Source: SZUA-430 sp964561925 (GTDB lineage Bacteria > Pseudomonadota > Alphaproteobacteria > Micropepsales > Micropepsaceae). Taken from it: DNA of 21,411 nucleotides. Position 1 is the first letter of the stretch. Every line of letters begins with the position of its first letter. The notes beneath the pieces were generated by a model, which made no database searches, was not told the origin of the DNA, and was given only the letters and a program-made list of their open reading frames with translations. The translations under genes were made by a program, and so were the position numbers. Positions 7,857 to 15,215 of the stretch are shown one piece after another. Where the stretch lies: contig CAZLRW010000065.1 of NCBI GenBank assembly GCA_964561925.1, positions 1 through 21,411 of the forward strand. The letters are read 5' to 3'.

Positions 7857-9092
7857 TCAGCTCAATGTGTTCTTGTGAAACACGCCCGCCTTCATGATCG
7901 CGCGCAGGTGGCGGCCCTGATCCTGGAAGAGGCCAAGGTCCTTCACCGGATCGCCGTCGACGACGATCAAGTCGGCGTGCGCGCCCGCCTCGACGATGCC
8001 GAGTTTGCCGGCCTGCCGCACGACGTCAGCGCCGACGAGCGTCGCCTGGCGGATGATCTCGATCGGCGACAGCACTTCCGCGCGATAGAGAAACTCGCGC
8101 GATTGATCGACCTGCAACTGCCCGAGCAGGTCGCTGCCGTACGCGACCGGCACGCCCGCCCGCTTGCAGATCTCGAGCGACTTGAGCCCGCCGTCGATTA
8201 CGATCTCGTTCTTCTCGAGCATATCGGCCGACATGCCGAGCGCGCGCCCGCGCTCCTTCATCGCGTAGTAGGCGACCAGATTGGCGACCATCAGCGACTT
8301 CTTCTCCGCCATCAGCTTCGCCGATTTGTCGTCGATCAGATTGCCGTGTTCGATCGTGCGCACGCCGTTCTTGACCGCCCGCGTGATCGCCTCCGGCGTA
8401 TAGGCGTGCGCCAGTACATAACGGCCGAAATTGTGTGCCTCCTCGACCGCGGCCCCGATCTCGGCCTCCGAGTACTGCAAACTGTCGAGCGGGTCCCAAG
8501 GTGAAGCGACGCCGCCCGAGACGAAAATCTTGATCTGATCCGCACCCTGCCGCATCTGCTCGCGCACCGCCTTGCGCACGCCGTCGGCGCCGTCCGCCGT
8601 CTCGAGCACGAACGACAGCGCATTGCAGCATTTGCACGGCTCGTCGCCCGCCGTGCGCCGGCGCGAGTCACCGTGCCCGCCCGTCATGGAAATCGGCCGC
8701 CCCGAAATAAAGAGCCGTGGCCCCGCCAGCACGCCCGTCTCGACCGCTTCCTTGATCCCCCAATCGGCCCCACCCGTGTCGCGAACGGTCGTAAACCCTC
8801 GATCGAGCATGTCGCGCATCAACTTCGACGCCTTCGCGGTCAACAGCGTCAGCGGCATCGACTCCAACCGATGCAGCCCGAGTTCGACCAGGTAGACGTG
8901 CACGTGACAGTCGATAAGCCCCGGCATCAACGTGCCGCCGCCGCAATCCAAAACGCGCGCACTGGCCGACTTGATCGGCTTGTCCGAAACCTCCCGGATC
9001 AACCCACCCTCGACCAGCACCTCATACCCACCCCGCCCTTCGTTCCAGCGTGGATCGAGGAGGGAGAGATTGCGAAATAGCGTAGCTGTCAT
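7857..9092 (-). CDS. Metal-dependent amidohydrolase (imidazolonepropionase/prolidase-like subgroup)
   Basis: This 411-aa TIM-barrel amidohydrolase has metal ligands HVH (63-65), the carbamylated-lysine candidate QIKIF (Lys188), His229 in LAHAY, His249 in EHGN, and the catalytic Asp321 in YGSDLLGQ. PISMTGGHGD (133-142) and the DQSREF segment match the subgroup containing Xaa-Pro dipeptidases and Arg/Lys carboxypeptidases described from Caulobacter and metagenomes. A peptide substrate is therefore likely, but its identity cannot be read from sequence. No signal peptide is seen. ATG 9092 is chosen because GGAGGTG lies 6 nt upstream; the in-frame GTG at 9101 falls inside that Shine-Dalgarno site. 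A CKCC tri-cysteine (153-156) is unusual. The gene lies between outer-membrane barrel genes on the same strand, 76 bp after one of them. Confidence 0.88.
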   Translation of the reverse strand: MTATLFRNLSLLDPRWNEGRGGYEVLVEGGLIREVSDKPIKSASARVLDCGGGTLMPGLIDCHVHVYLVELGLHRLESMPLTLLTAKASKLMRDMLDRGFTTVRDTGGADWGIKEAVETGVLAGPRLFISGRPISMTGGHGDSRRRTAGDEPCKCCNALSFVLETADGADGVRKAVREQMRQGADQIKIFVSGGVASPWDPLDSLQYSEAEIGAAVEEAHNFGRYVLAHAYTPEAITRAVKNGVRTIEHGNLIDDKSAKLMAEKKSLMVANLVAYYAMKERGRALGMSADMLEKNEIVIDGGLKSLEICKRAGVPVAYGSDLLGQLQVDQSREFLYRAEVLSPIEIIRQATLVGADVVRQAGKLGIVEAGAHADLIVVDGDPVKDLGLFQDQGRHLRAIMKAGVFHKNTLS

Positions 9093-9168
9093 GGACGGCA
9101 CCTCCGGGCGAAATCAGCCCATCATTGGCGCTGGCTCCATATTCGGCAAGACCCGCAGGCGACGTTGC

Positions 9169-9714
9169 TCAGAGATCGAACTTCAATCCGATCGTAATCG
9201 TCGTATTGTCGATGTCGCTGATGCCATTGCTGCTGGTCACAGGCGTCATGTACCGCACGTTCGTGACAAGATCCATGTGTTCGTTGACCTCGAAGGCAAG
9301 GCCTAGCTTGACCTGTGCAGCAAAAGTGGTGTCGCTCTGGGAGAAGAACCCGAACTCCGCGTCGACATCGTTGACCCCGACACCGAGGCCAAGTGCGAGC
9401 GACGCCGTGTCGCTCAGCGGCACCTCGTAGATGCCGTTCAGCATCAGCGACAGCTGTGTAATGTCCACGTCGCCAAAGAAGCCCCCCTCTGTTGTCGAAC
9501 GGTACCCGACCTCCCCTTCGAGCGCGAAGTTTGCGCCCAACTCTGCGCCCATCGTGCCGAGAAGCGCGACGCCTAGGTCGGCACCGCCGTTAAGCGCGCC
9601 ATCCCCAAGCTCGACGCCGGCCTCAACGCCCCAATACCAGTCCGATGGCCGTGACGAGACGGAAGGTGCTGACAGGAGGAGCCCAACGACGCCAGCCAAA
9701 AACAACCCACGCAT
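9169..9714 (-). CDS. Stand-alone outer membrane beta-barrel protein
   Basis: This is a 181-aa protein with a signal peptide (MRGLFLAGVVGLLLSAPSVSS, about 1-21). The mature chain has alternating hydrophobic strands typical of small opacity-like barrels: WYWGVEAGVELG, FALEGEVGYRS, ASLALGLGVGVN, DLVTNVRYMTP and TITIGLKFDL. It ends at LKFDL, the point where the two neighbouring OmpA paralogues (VGLRFDL) continue into the proline linker, so it is a barrel without a wall-binding domain. GGAGAT lies about 8 nt upstream of ATG 9714. No enzyme motif is seen; a structural or adhesion role is possible. It may be co-transcribed with the amidohydrolase downstream (76-bp gap, no obvious terminator between). 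Confidence 0.82.
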   Translation of the reverse strand: MRGLFLAGVVGLLLSAPSVSSRPSDWYWGVEAGVELGDGALNGGADLGVALLGTMGAELGANFALEGEVGYRSTTEGGFFGDVDITQLSLMLNGIYEVPLSDTASLALGLGVGVNDVDAEFGFFSQSDTTFAAQVKLGLAFEVNEHMDLVTNVRYMTPVTSSNGISDIDNTTITIGLKFDL

Positions 9715-9875
9715 GAAACGATCTCCATCGTCCCGGCCGCATCCGGAAACACACGTGCATGCTAACAAGTGCCCGGCGCTCCAGCACCCCCGGTTCGCAT
9801 CGCCCCCTCGCTGCCGTGGCGCGCCCAACACAGGTTTCTCCGCCGAAATCACGCGCGGGTTGTTTATCCCGCCCA

Positions 9876-9909
9876 AAAGAAAAAGGGCGGAGCCGTCGGC
9901 TCCGCCCTT
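9876..9909 (-). terminator. Rho-independent terminator of the second OmpA gene
   Basis: A perfect 12-bp stem (AAGGGCGGAGCC with GGCTCCGCCCTT, 9883-9894 and 9898-9909) with a 3-nt loop is followed on the minus strand by TTTTTCTTTT. It begins 22 nt after the stop codon at 9932. Confidence 0.9.
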
Positions 9910-9931
9910 CGCCAAGAAAGACGCCTTGGCC

Positions 9932-10999
9932 TTACTTGTTCACGTCGATCGTCGCGCGGCGGTTCTGAGGTTCTTTGACGTTGTTGCCCGTCTTCACGAG
10001 CAACTCGCCCTCGCCGCGGCCGCTGGTCGTGATCGACCCCGCGCTCACGCCCTTGTCGACGAGATTCGTCTTGGCGGCGTTCGCACGGCACTCCGACAGA
10101 CGCTGGTTATAGGCGTCCGAGCCGACCGTGTCCGTGTGGCCCACGATCTGCACGCTCGCCGCGCCGTCGGACTTCGCGACCGCCGCCGCTTCACCCAACA
10201 CCTTGTCCGCTTCCGGCGTGATGTTGCACTTGTTGAAGCCGAAATAGATGATGAACTGCTGCGGCTCCGGCGCGGCGGCCGGCGGCGGCGCGGGCGGCGG
10301 TGCCGGCGGCAACGGCGCCTCGTCTTCGTGCAGGTCGAAGCGCAGACCGACCGTCACCGTGTGGTTCTCGAGATCTTCGAACTCATACGTATTGAACGGC
10401 GCGCCGAACGACTGCGAATAGTCCGGCGAGTCCGAATGCAGGTAGCGATAGGTCAACGTCAGATCGAGACGCGACGTGAGCTCGTACGAAAGCCCCGCGA
10501 TCGCCTGGAACGCAAAGCTGACGTCCTCGTCGTCGATGACCGCGGTGGCGGGCGCCAAGCTGGTTTCGAACTGCGAGAAGTTCGCGCCCGCACCGAGGCC
10601 GAGCGTCAGGTCGATCTTCTCGGTCAGCGGAATGTCGTAGAGAACGTTGACCATCGCGGTGATCTGGCTGAGATCGCCCGTGATGACCGGCGCAGGGCCG
10701 CCGGCGAAAATGTCGATGTCGTTGTCGCGGTAGCCGCCTTCCAGCTCGATGCGCCAGTTGTTGTCGAACGCATAGCCGACGGTTCCGAGCGCCGCCCAAC
10801 CTGTGTCGAAATCAGAGGTGAGGAACGTCGGCGGCGGCGCCGGCGGGTTGCCGAAGTCGAACGCGATGTCGTTGTCGCCGGCCCAGTTCGCGCCGCCTTC
10901 GAGCCCGATGTACCAGCCATGGTGACGCGCTTGCGACTGCTGCGCGGCGACCACCGACAAAGCAGCGACAGTGCTCAGCAGAATCAATTTCGTTTTCAT
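9932..10999 (-). CDS. OmpA-family outer membrane protein, paralogue of the 6541-7632 gene
   Basis: This 355-aa protein has a signal peptide (MKTKLILLSTVAALSVVAA, cleavage near SQA). The barrel (about 26-218) starts GWYIGLEGGANW and ends VGLRFDL. A proline/alanine linker leads to an OmpA domain (248-355) with HTD Asp290 and Arg305, spaced 15 residues apart as in E. coli OmpA. The C-terminal domain is nearly collinear with that of the paralogue at 6541, including the cysteine pair (Cys258, Cys304) and the EPQNRRAT end. AGGGG sits 7 nt upstream of ATG 10999. The long, hairpin-rich leader (11000-11220) and strong terminator suggest a well-expressed monocistronic gene, as expected for a major envelope protein. 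Confidence 0.93.
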   Translation of the reverse strand: MKTKLILLSTVAALSVVAAQQSQARHHGWYIGLEGGANWAGDNDIAFDFGNPPAPPPTFLTSDFDTGWAALGTVGYAFDNNWRIELEGGYRDNDIDIFAGGPAPVITGDLSQITAMVNVLYDIPLTEKIDLTLGLGAGANFSQFETSLAPATAVIDDEDVSFAFQAIAGLSYELTSRLDLTLTYRYLHSDSPDYSQSFGAPFNTYEFEDLENHTVTVGLRFDLHEDEAPLPPAPPPAPPPAAAPEPQQFIIYFGFNKCNITPEADKVLGEAAAVAKSDGAASVQIVGHTDTVGSDAYNQRLSECRANAAKTNLVDKGVSAGSITTSGRGEGELLVKTGNNVKEPQNRRATIDVNK

Positions 11000-11067
11000 G
11001 AAGAACCCCTGATTGAACCGAGGCGCCGCGAGGAGGGAGAGGAAGCGGTGCCGCCCAGTTGCGCGTT

Positions 11068-11095
11068 TAGTTACCAGCGTTTCCGCGGGGGTCAA
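11068..11095 (-). promoter_or_regulatory. Candidate sigma-70-type promoter of the second OmpA gene
   Basis: On the minus strand TTGACC (11095-11090) is followed after 16 nt by TAACTA (11073-11068), about 70 bp upstream of ATG 10999. The -35 matches the consensus well, the -10 moderately. It overlaps the inverted repeat at 11077-11107, so a protein bound there would compete with polymerase. Confidence 0.4.
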
Positions 11096-11145
11096 TGCGG
11101 AAAACGCGGATTCCATCGAGAAATTTCGCCGCGCTTCGATGGAAT
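11077..11145. repeat. Two adjacent inverted repeats upstream of the second OmpA gene
   Basis: The first repeat pairs GCGTTTCCGC (11077-11086) with GCGGAAAACGC (11097-11107, one-base bulge). The second pairs ATTCCATCGA (11110-11119) perfectly with TCGATGGAAT (11136-11145). CCAGCG at 11074 and CGCTGG at 11147 can close both into a larger cruciform. The approximately 300-bp stretch between ATG 10999 and the DoxX stop at 11300 holds no gene that I can support. Confidence 0.6.
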
Positions 11146-11249
11146 ACGCTGGAAAACACTAGCGGAATGCAAGGTGCTCGTTTTGCGTGCAGGAATCGGC
11201 TCCTATCGGACTACCACCTTTGGCTAGGAACGATTTCCCGGGCACAACA

Positions 11250-11273
11250 AGGCCGCGAATTGCTTCGCGGCCT
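11250..11273 (-). terminator. Hairpin terminator after the DoxX gene
   Basis: A 10-bp perfect stem (AGGCCGCGAA with TTCGCGGCCT) with a 4-nt loop lies 27 nt after the stop at 11300. On the minus strand it is followed by a weak T-tract (TTGTTGTG). It probably ends the five-gene bdhA-patatin-DoxX transcript. Confidence 0.6.
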
Positions 11274-11299
11274 CGCGTTTTGCGACGAGATTAACCGTG

Positions 11300-11746
11300 T
11301 CACCGCAAGGCCAATCGGCCGCCGGTGAAAAACTCGATCCACGACGCGACCTCGTTCCGATACAAAACGAGGATCGTCGCGCTCGCGACCCAAACGCCGC
11401 AGGCGAGCGCGAACAGCAGCCCGCCGTCGCCCATGATCTCGACACCGAGCGGCGTGAACAGGTGGAAGACGATGGCGCCGGAGATGATGACGAGCGCCAT
11501 GCCTGCGCCCCACACGCGGCCGCGCTTCGTGAAGAGCAGAACAGAGGCCACGAGCTCCGAGGCGCCGATGAACCAACGCCCGAACGGCTCGAACAGCCCG
11601 ATACCCGACCAATCACGTAGGGTCGCGAAGATGAAGATGCTCTCCTCCGATCCGGTGAACTTGAAGAACAGCGACTGCACGAACACGAAGGCGATGTAGA
11701 GCGACAGCACGAAGGCTGCGATCGTTTGTTTGCGTAACGGTGGCAT
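11300..11746 (-). CDS. DoxX-like small integral membrane protein
   Basis: This 148-aa protein has four hydrophobic segments: about 8-28, 58-72 (GRWFIGASELVASVL), 80-100 (GAGMALVIISGAIVFHLFT) and 107-127 (GLLFALACGVWVASATILV). This length and layout, with KFTG after helix 1 and the F-x-x-x-G-A-S-E-L element, match the DoxX family of inner-membrane proteins, some linked to quinone or sulfur redox and oxidative stress. AGGAGA lies 7 nt upstream of ATG 11746. It starts 25 bp after the second patatin gene and is the last gene of the bdhA operon. Its function in this setting is unknown. Confidence 0.8.
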   Translation of the reverse strand: MPPLRKQTIAAFVLSLYIAFVFVQSLFFKFTGSEESIFIFATLRDWSGIGLFEPFGRWFIGASELVASVLLFTKRGRVWGAGMALVIISGAIVFHLFTPLGVEIMGDGGLLFALACGVWVASATILVLYRNEVASWIEFFTGGRLALR

Positions 11747-11771
11747 TGTGTTTCTCCTGATCCTTTAAGGG

Positions 11772-12896
11772 CTATTCGGCTGGGGTTTGTCGGAAGCGGG
11801 CGTCGCGCGTGATGCGCTGCCCGTCGAGCGCGTCTTCATCGCCCTGGAACAGGTCGCGGATGTTCACGGTCGAACGTTCGCCGAGCGCGTCGAAATGCGA
11901 TCCGATCCAATGCTCCGTCGCCTGCCGCCCTTTGGCGAACAGCATGTCGAGGAACTCGTGCTCGGTGTTGAGCTTCGACGAGGCGCCAAGCGCCGACAGC
12001 GACAGCTCGTCCTCGACCATATGCACGAAGACGCGGCGATACCCCGTGCCTTCCATGCGGCCTTCGTCCATCAGCCGCGTGACGAAGTCGATCGCCCGAA
12101 GTTCGCGCAGCAGCGAGGCGTTGAACGTAATCTCGTTCAGCCGGTTCAAGATGTCGCGCGCGGAACGCGGCACGCCCGGCCGGCGGATCGGGTTGATCTG
12201 GACGATCATCACGTCGTCGCTCTGCGCGTGCTCGAACAGGGGCCAGAGCGGTGGGTTGCCCATATAGCCGCCGTCCCAATAGGGCACGCCGTCGATCGTC
12301 ACCGCCTGGAACATGAACGGCAGGCACGCCGAAGCCAGCACGTGTTCGACGCTGAGCTCTTCGCGCTGAAACACCTTCGTGCGGCCGGTCTCGACGTTCG
12401 TCGCCGACACGAACAGCTTCAACATGCTGGAACGCACCCGGTCGAAGTCGACGAATTTCTTTAAGATGTCGCGCAGCGGATTGAGATTGAACGGATTGAG
12501 GTCGTAAGGGCTCGCGATGCGCGAGACGACGTCGAACCAGACATAGGCGGGCGAGGAATCGAGGCTCCAACCGCCACGCAACGCCTCGGCCGGTGAACGG
12601 CGCAACGGACTGAACTTCCCGGCCTCCGCGATCCCGTGCCAGAACTTGCTCAGCGTCTCGCGCGCCTGCTCGCGGTCGCCGGACGCCATGCCGTCGGCCA
12701 GCACGACCGCGTTGACGGCGCCTGCCGAAGCGCCGGTGATGCCTTCGATCTCGATCCGCGGGTCTTCGAGCAGTCTGTCGAGCACGCCCCAGGAGAACGC
12801 CCCGTGCGAACCGCCGCCTTGCAACGCGAGATTGACGCGCTTGATGCCGTTGTTCGCCGGTCCGCGTTTGCGGGGCAGGGGGACGGTCTTGTTCAT
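11772..12896 (-). CDS. Patatin-like phospholipase family protein (second copy)
   Basis: This 374-aa hydrolase has a patatin catalytic domain in its N-terminal part. The glycine-rich oxyanion loop LALQGGGSHGAF is at about 23-34, the nucleophile elbow GASAG at 55-59 (Ser57) and the catalytic Asp208 in YWDGGYMGNP. A C-terminal segment (about 270-350) with EITFNASLLRELRAIDFVTRL resembles the DUF3734 extension of a proteobacterial patatin subgroup. No signal peptide is seen, so it is probably cytosolic or membrane-associated. Patatins hydrolyse acyl esters, mainly of phospholipids. The position after bdhA raises the possibility of a 3-hydroxyalkanoate ester as substrate (inference). Its ATG 12896 overlaps the stop of the 55-aa gene (ATGA), so translation is probably coupled. 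AAGGA lies 9 nt upstream. Confidence 0.92.
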   Translation of the reverse strand: MNKTVPLPRKRGPANNGIKRVNLALQGGGSHGAFSWGVLDRLLEDPRIEIEGITGASAGAVNAVVLADGMASGDREQARETLSKFWHGIAEAGKFSPLRRSPAEALRGGWSLDSSPAYVWFDVVSRIASPYDLNPFNLNPLRDILKKFVDFDRVRSSMLKLFVSATNVETGRTKVFQREELSVEHVLASACLPFMFQAVTIDGVPYWDGGYMGNPPLWPLFEHAQSDDVMIVQINPIRRPGVPRSARDILNRLNEITFNASLLRELRAIDFVTRLMDEGRMEGTGYRRVFVHMVEDELSLSALGASSKLNTEHEFLDMLFAKGRQATEHWIGSHFDALGERSTVNIRDLFQGDEDALDGQRITRDARFRQTPAE

Positions 12897-13060
12897 CGTC
12901 CGCGTCCTTCGCTCGCGCGCGCGGTCAGCCAAAGCTTCGCCTGCTCGCGGCCGAGCAGCTCGCTCCATTGGGCGAGCGCGGGATCGACGAACGGATTGGG
13001 CTTGCGGTCGAATTGGCCGGCAAGCCAAAAGTCGCGGCGTTCGCGGATGAACCGGATCAT
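12893..13060 (-). CDS. Small 55-residue protein between two patatin genes
   Basis: This short gene starts at ATG 13060, whose A-T-G-A overlaps the TGA of the upstream patatin. It ends in a TGA that overlaps the ATG of the next patatin. A very strong Shine-Dalgarno site (GGGAGGAG) lies 5 nt upstream, inside the last codons of the first patatin gene. The protein begins MIRFIRERRDFWLAGQF, contains KPNPFVDPALAQW and ends EQAKLWLTARASEGRGR. It is basic and rich in Trp, Arg and Phe, with no membrane segment or cysteine. I do not recognise a family. The coupled position suggests a partner or regulator of the two patatin-like enzymes, or a granule- or membrane-binding peptide; both are inference. Confidence 0.72.
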   Translation of the reverse strand: MIRFIRERRDFWLAGQFDRKPNPFVDPALAQWSELLGREQAKLWLTARASEGRGR

Positions 13061-14148
13061 AGTCTCCTCCCTTCAAGATACTCGTGGCGGATGTCGACGC
13101 TCGACGTCCGTCCCACCTTGTCGTAGTTGGCGGCAAGCCACATCGACGCCGCCTCGCGGCCGAGGTCGCGCAGCTTCGTCAAGAACTTCCAATCGGTTTC
13201 GAACTTGGACGCGACCGTGAAGTCCGACATCACGTCGTCGGAACGCACGGCGTGAATATTCAGCCGCTTCAGCCGGTCGCGATATTCGGGCTTGATCCAC
13301 TCGTCGTCGATGAGGCGCGTTGCGAACGCGATCGCCCGCATCTCGCGCAACAACGTCGCGTTGAAGCTGATCTCGTTGATGCGGTTGTAGATCTCTGCCG
13401 CCCGCTTCGGCACGTGACTGCGCACGATCGGATTGATGTGCACGATCAGCACGTCGCTCGTGTCGGTGTTGTAGATCAACGGATAGATCGCGGGATTGCC
13501 CGCATAGCCGCCGTCCCAATAGGCCTCGCCGTCGATCTCGACCGCCTGAAACAGCATCGGCAGGCACGCCGACGCCATCACGACGTCGAGCGTGACTTCC
13601 TTGTTCGAGAACACGCGCGCCTTGCCCGTCTTCACGTTCGTCGCGCAAATCGAAAGCCGCGTGCACTCGCACTGATGGATCTGCTCGAAGTCGACGGTCT
13701 GCGCCAAAATCTTGCGCAGCGGGTTGAAGTTCAGCGGGTTGAACTCGTACGGGCTGAAACTGTGCGTCATCAGCTCGAAGGCGCGGAACGAGAAGGAATC
13801 CTTCACGCCCCAGAACTGGTCGAGCGGCGTGCGCTTGATCGGGCTATAGAACGCGCCGGCATCGCTGATGCGCTTCCAGAATTGCTCCAGCGCCTCGCGC
13901 GCCTTCTCCTTGCCGCCGACCATGTGGCCATAGGCATAGACGACCGCGTTCATGGCGCCCGCACTCGTTGCCGAGAACCCGTCGACCTCAAGCCGCCCGT
14001 CTTCGAGCAATCGGTCCAACACGCCCCAGCCGAACGCGCCATGCGCGCCGCCGCCTTGCAGCGCGAAGTTGATCGGCTTGGTACCGTACGCTTCGGCGCG
14101 CTCATGCGCCGTCGTCGGTTCCGCGTGCATGCGAGTGTGAACGTTCAT
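13057..14148 (-). CDS. Patatin-like phospholipase family protein (first copy)
   Basis: This 363-aa protein is a paralogue of the downstream patatin. The oxyanion loop FALQGGGAHGAFGWGVLDRLL is near residues 28-48, the nucleophile Ser62 lies in SATSAGAMNA and the catalytic Asp212 in YWDGGYAGNP. The usual first glycine of GxSxG is alanine here (A60-T-S-A-G64). The C-terminal region EISFNATLLREMRAIAFATRL through SSVDIRHEYL matches the DUF3734-type extension. No signal peptide is seen. The gene starts 30 bp after the bdhA stop, with GGGAG 8 nt upstream of ATG 14148, and its stop overlaps the start of the 55-aa gene. An intracellular lipid or polyester hydrolase is likely; substrate unknown. Confidence 0.92.
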   Translation of the reverse strand: MNVHTRMHAEPTTAHERAEAYGTKPINFALQGGGAHGAFGWGVLDRLLEDGRLEVDGFSATSAGAMNAVVYAYGHMVGGKEKAREALEQFWKRISDAGAFYSPIKRTPLDQFWGVKDSFSFRAFELMTHSFSPYEFNPLNFNPLRKILAQTVDFEQIHQCECTRLSICATNVKTGKARVFSNKEVTLDVVMASACLPMLFQAVEIDGEAYWDGGYAGNPAIYPLIYNTDTSDVLIVHINPIVRSHVPKRAAEIYNRINEISFNATLLREMRAIAFATRLIDDEWIKPEYRDRLKRLNIHAVRSDDVMSDFTVASKFETDWKFLTKLRDLGREAASMWLAANYDKVGRTSSVDIRHEYLEGRRL

Positions 14149-14178
14149 GGCTCTCTCCCAACCCCTACGGACACGCCG

Positions 14179-14997
<819 letters not shown>

Positions 14998-15067
14998 GGC
15001 GGGGGCTCCTTGAGGGTTGGTGGCGATCTCTTCACCGCCCACACTGACGCTTCCGCCGTCCCAAATG

Positions 15068-15109
15068 AAATGCCGTATGGCTCGCCTTTGGATAGCCGGG
15101 GGCTATGAG
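15068..15109 (-). promoter_or_regulatory. LysR-type operator block upstream of bdhA
   Basis: The palindrome ATAGCCGGGGGCTAT (15092-15106) has the T-N11-A form of LysR-type recognition sites. With the adjoining segment out to AAATGCCG (15068-15075) it forms a 42-bp block. The same block recurs at 18534-18575 with the same spacing. Its centre is about 100 bp upstream of the bdhA start. In LysR systems the palindrome is the recognition site near -65 and the segment toward the gene is the activation site near -35; that assignment is inference. Confidence 0.6.
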
Positions 15110-15146
15110 GGCGGCCCCGGACGCGCCGCCGCGCATCAGATCCAGC

Positions 15147-15200
15147 GCTTCCCCCGTTGAGGGGGAAGCTGACACGCACGGAACGTGCGTGACTGATGGG
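15147..15200. repeat. REP-like double hairpin, copy A
   Basis: The first hairpin is GCTTCCCCC-GTTGA-GGGGGAAGC (9-bp stem). TGA follows, then the second hairpin CACGCACG-GAA-CGTGCGTG (8-bp stem), then ACTGATGGGGG. The same layout and orientation occur at 17757-17818. It lies about 16 bp downstream of the ndh stop codon and could also stabilise or end that transcript. Confidence 0.75.
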
Positions 15201-15215
15201 GGCATACGCGCTTGG

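Noticed and set aside
9093..9101. Upstream GTG start for the amidohydrolase
   Set aside because: It lies inside the GGAGGTG Shine-Dalgarno site that serves the ATG at 9092.
9876..9909. The 12-bp hairpin as a mobile or attachment site
   Set aside because: Its position just after a stop codon and the T-rich tract on the minus strand explain it fully as a terminator.
9431..11227. Plus-strand open frame of 598 codons across the barrel and OmpA genes
   Set aside because: It runs antisense through a terminator hairpin and two well-supported genes; there is no recognisable domain.
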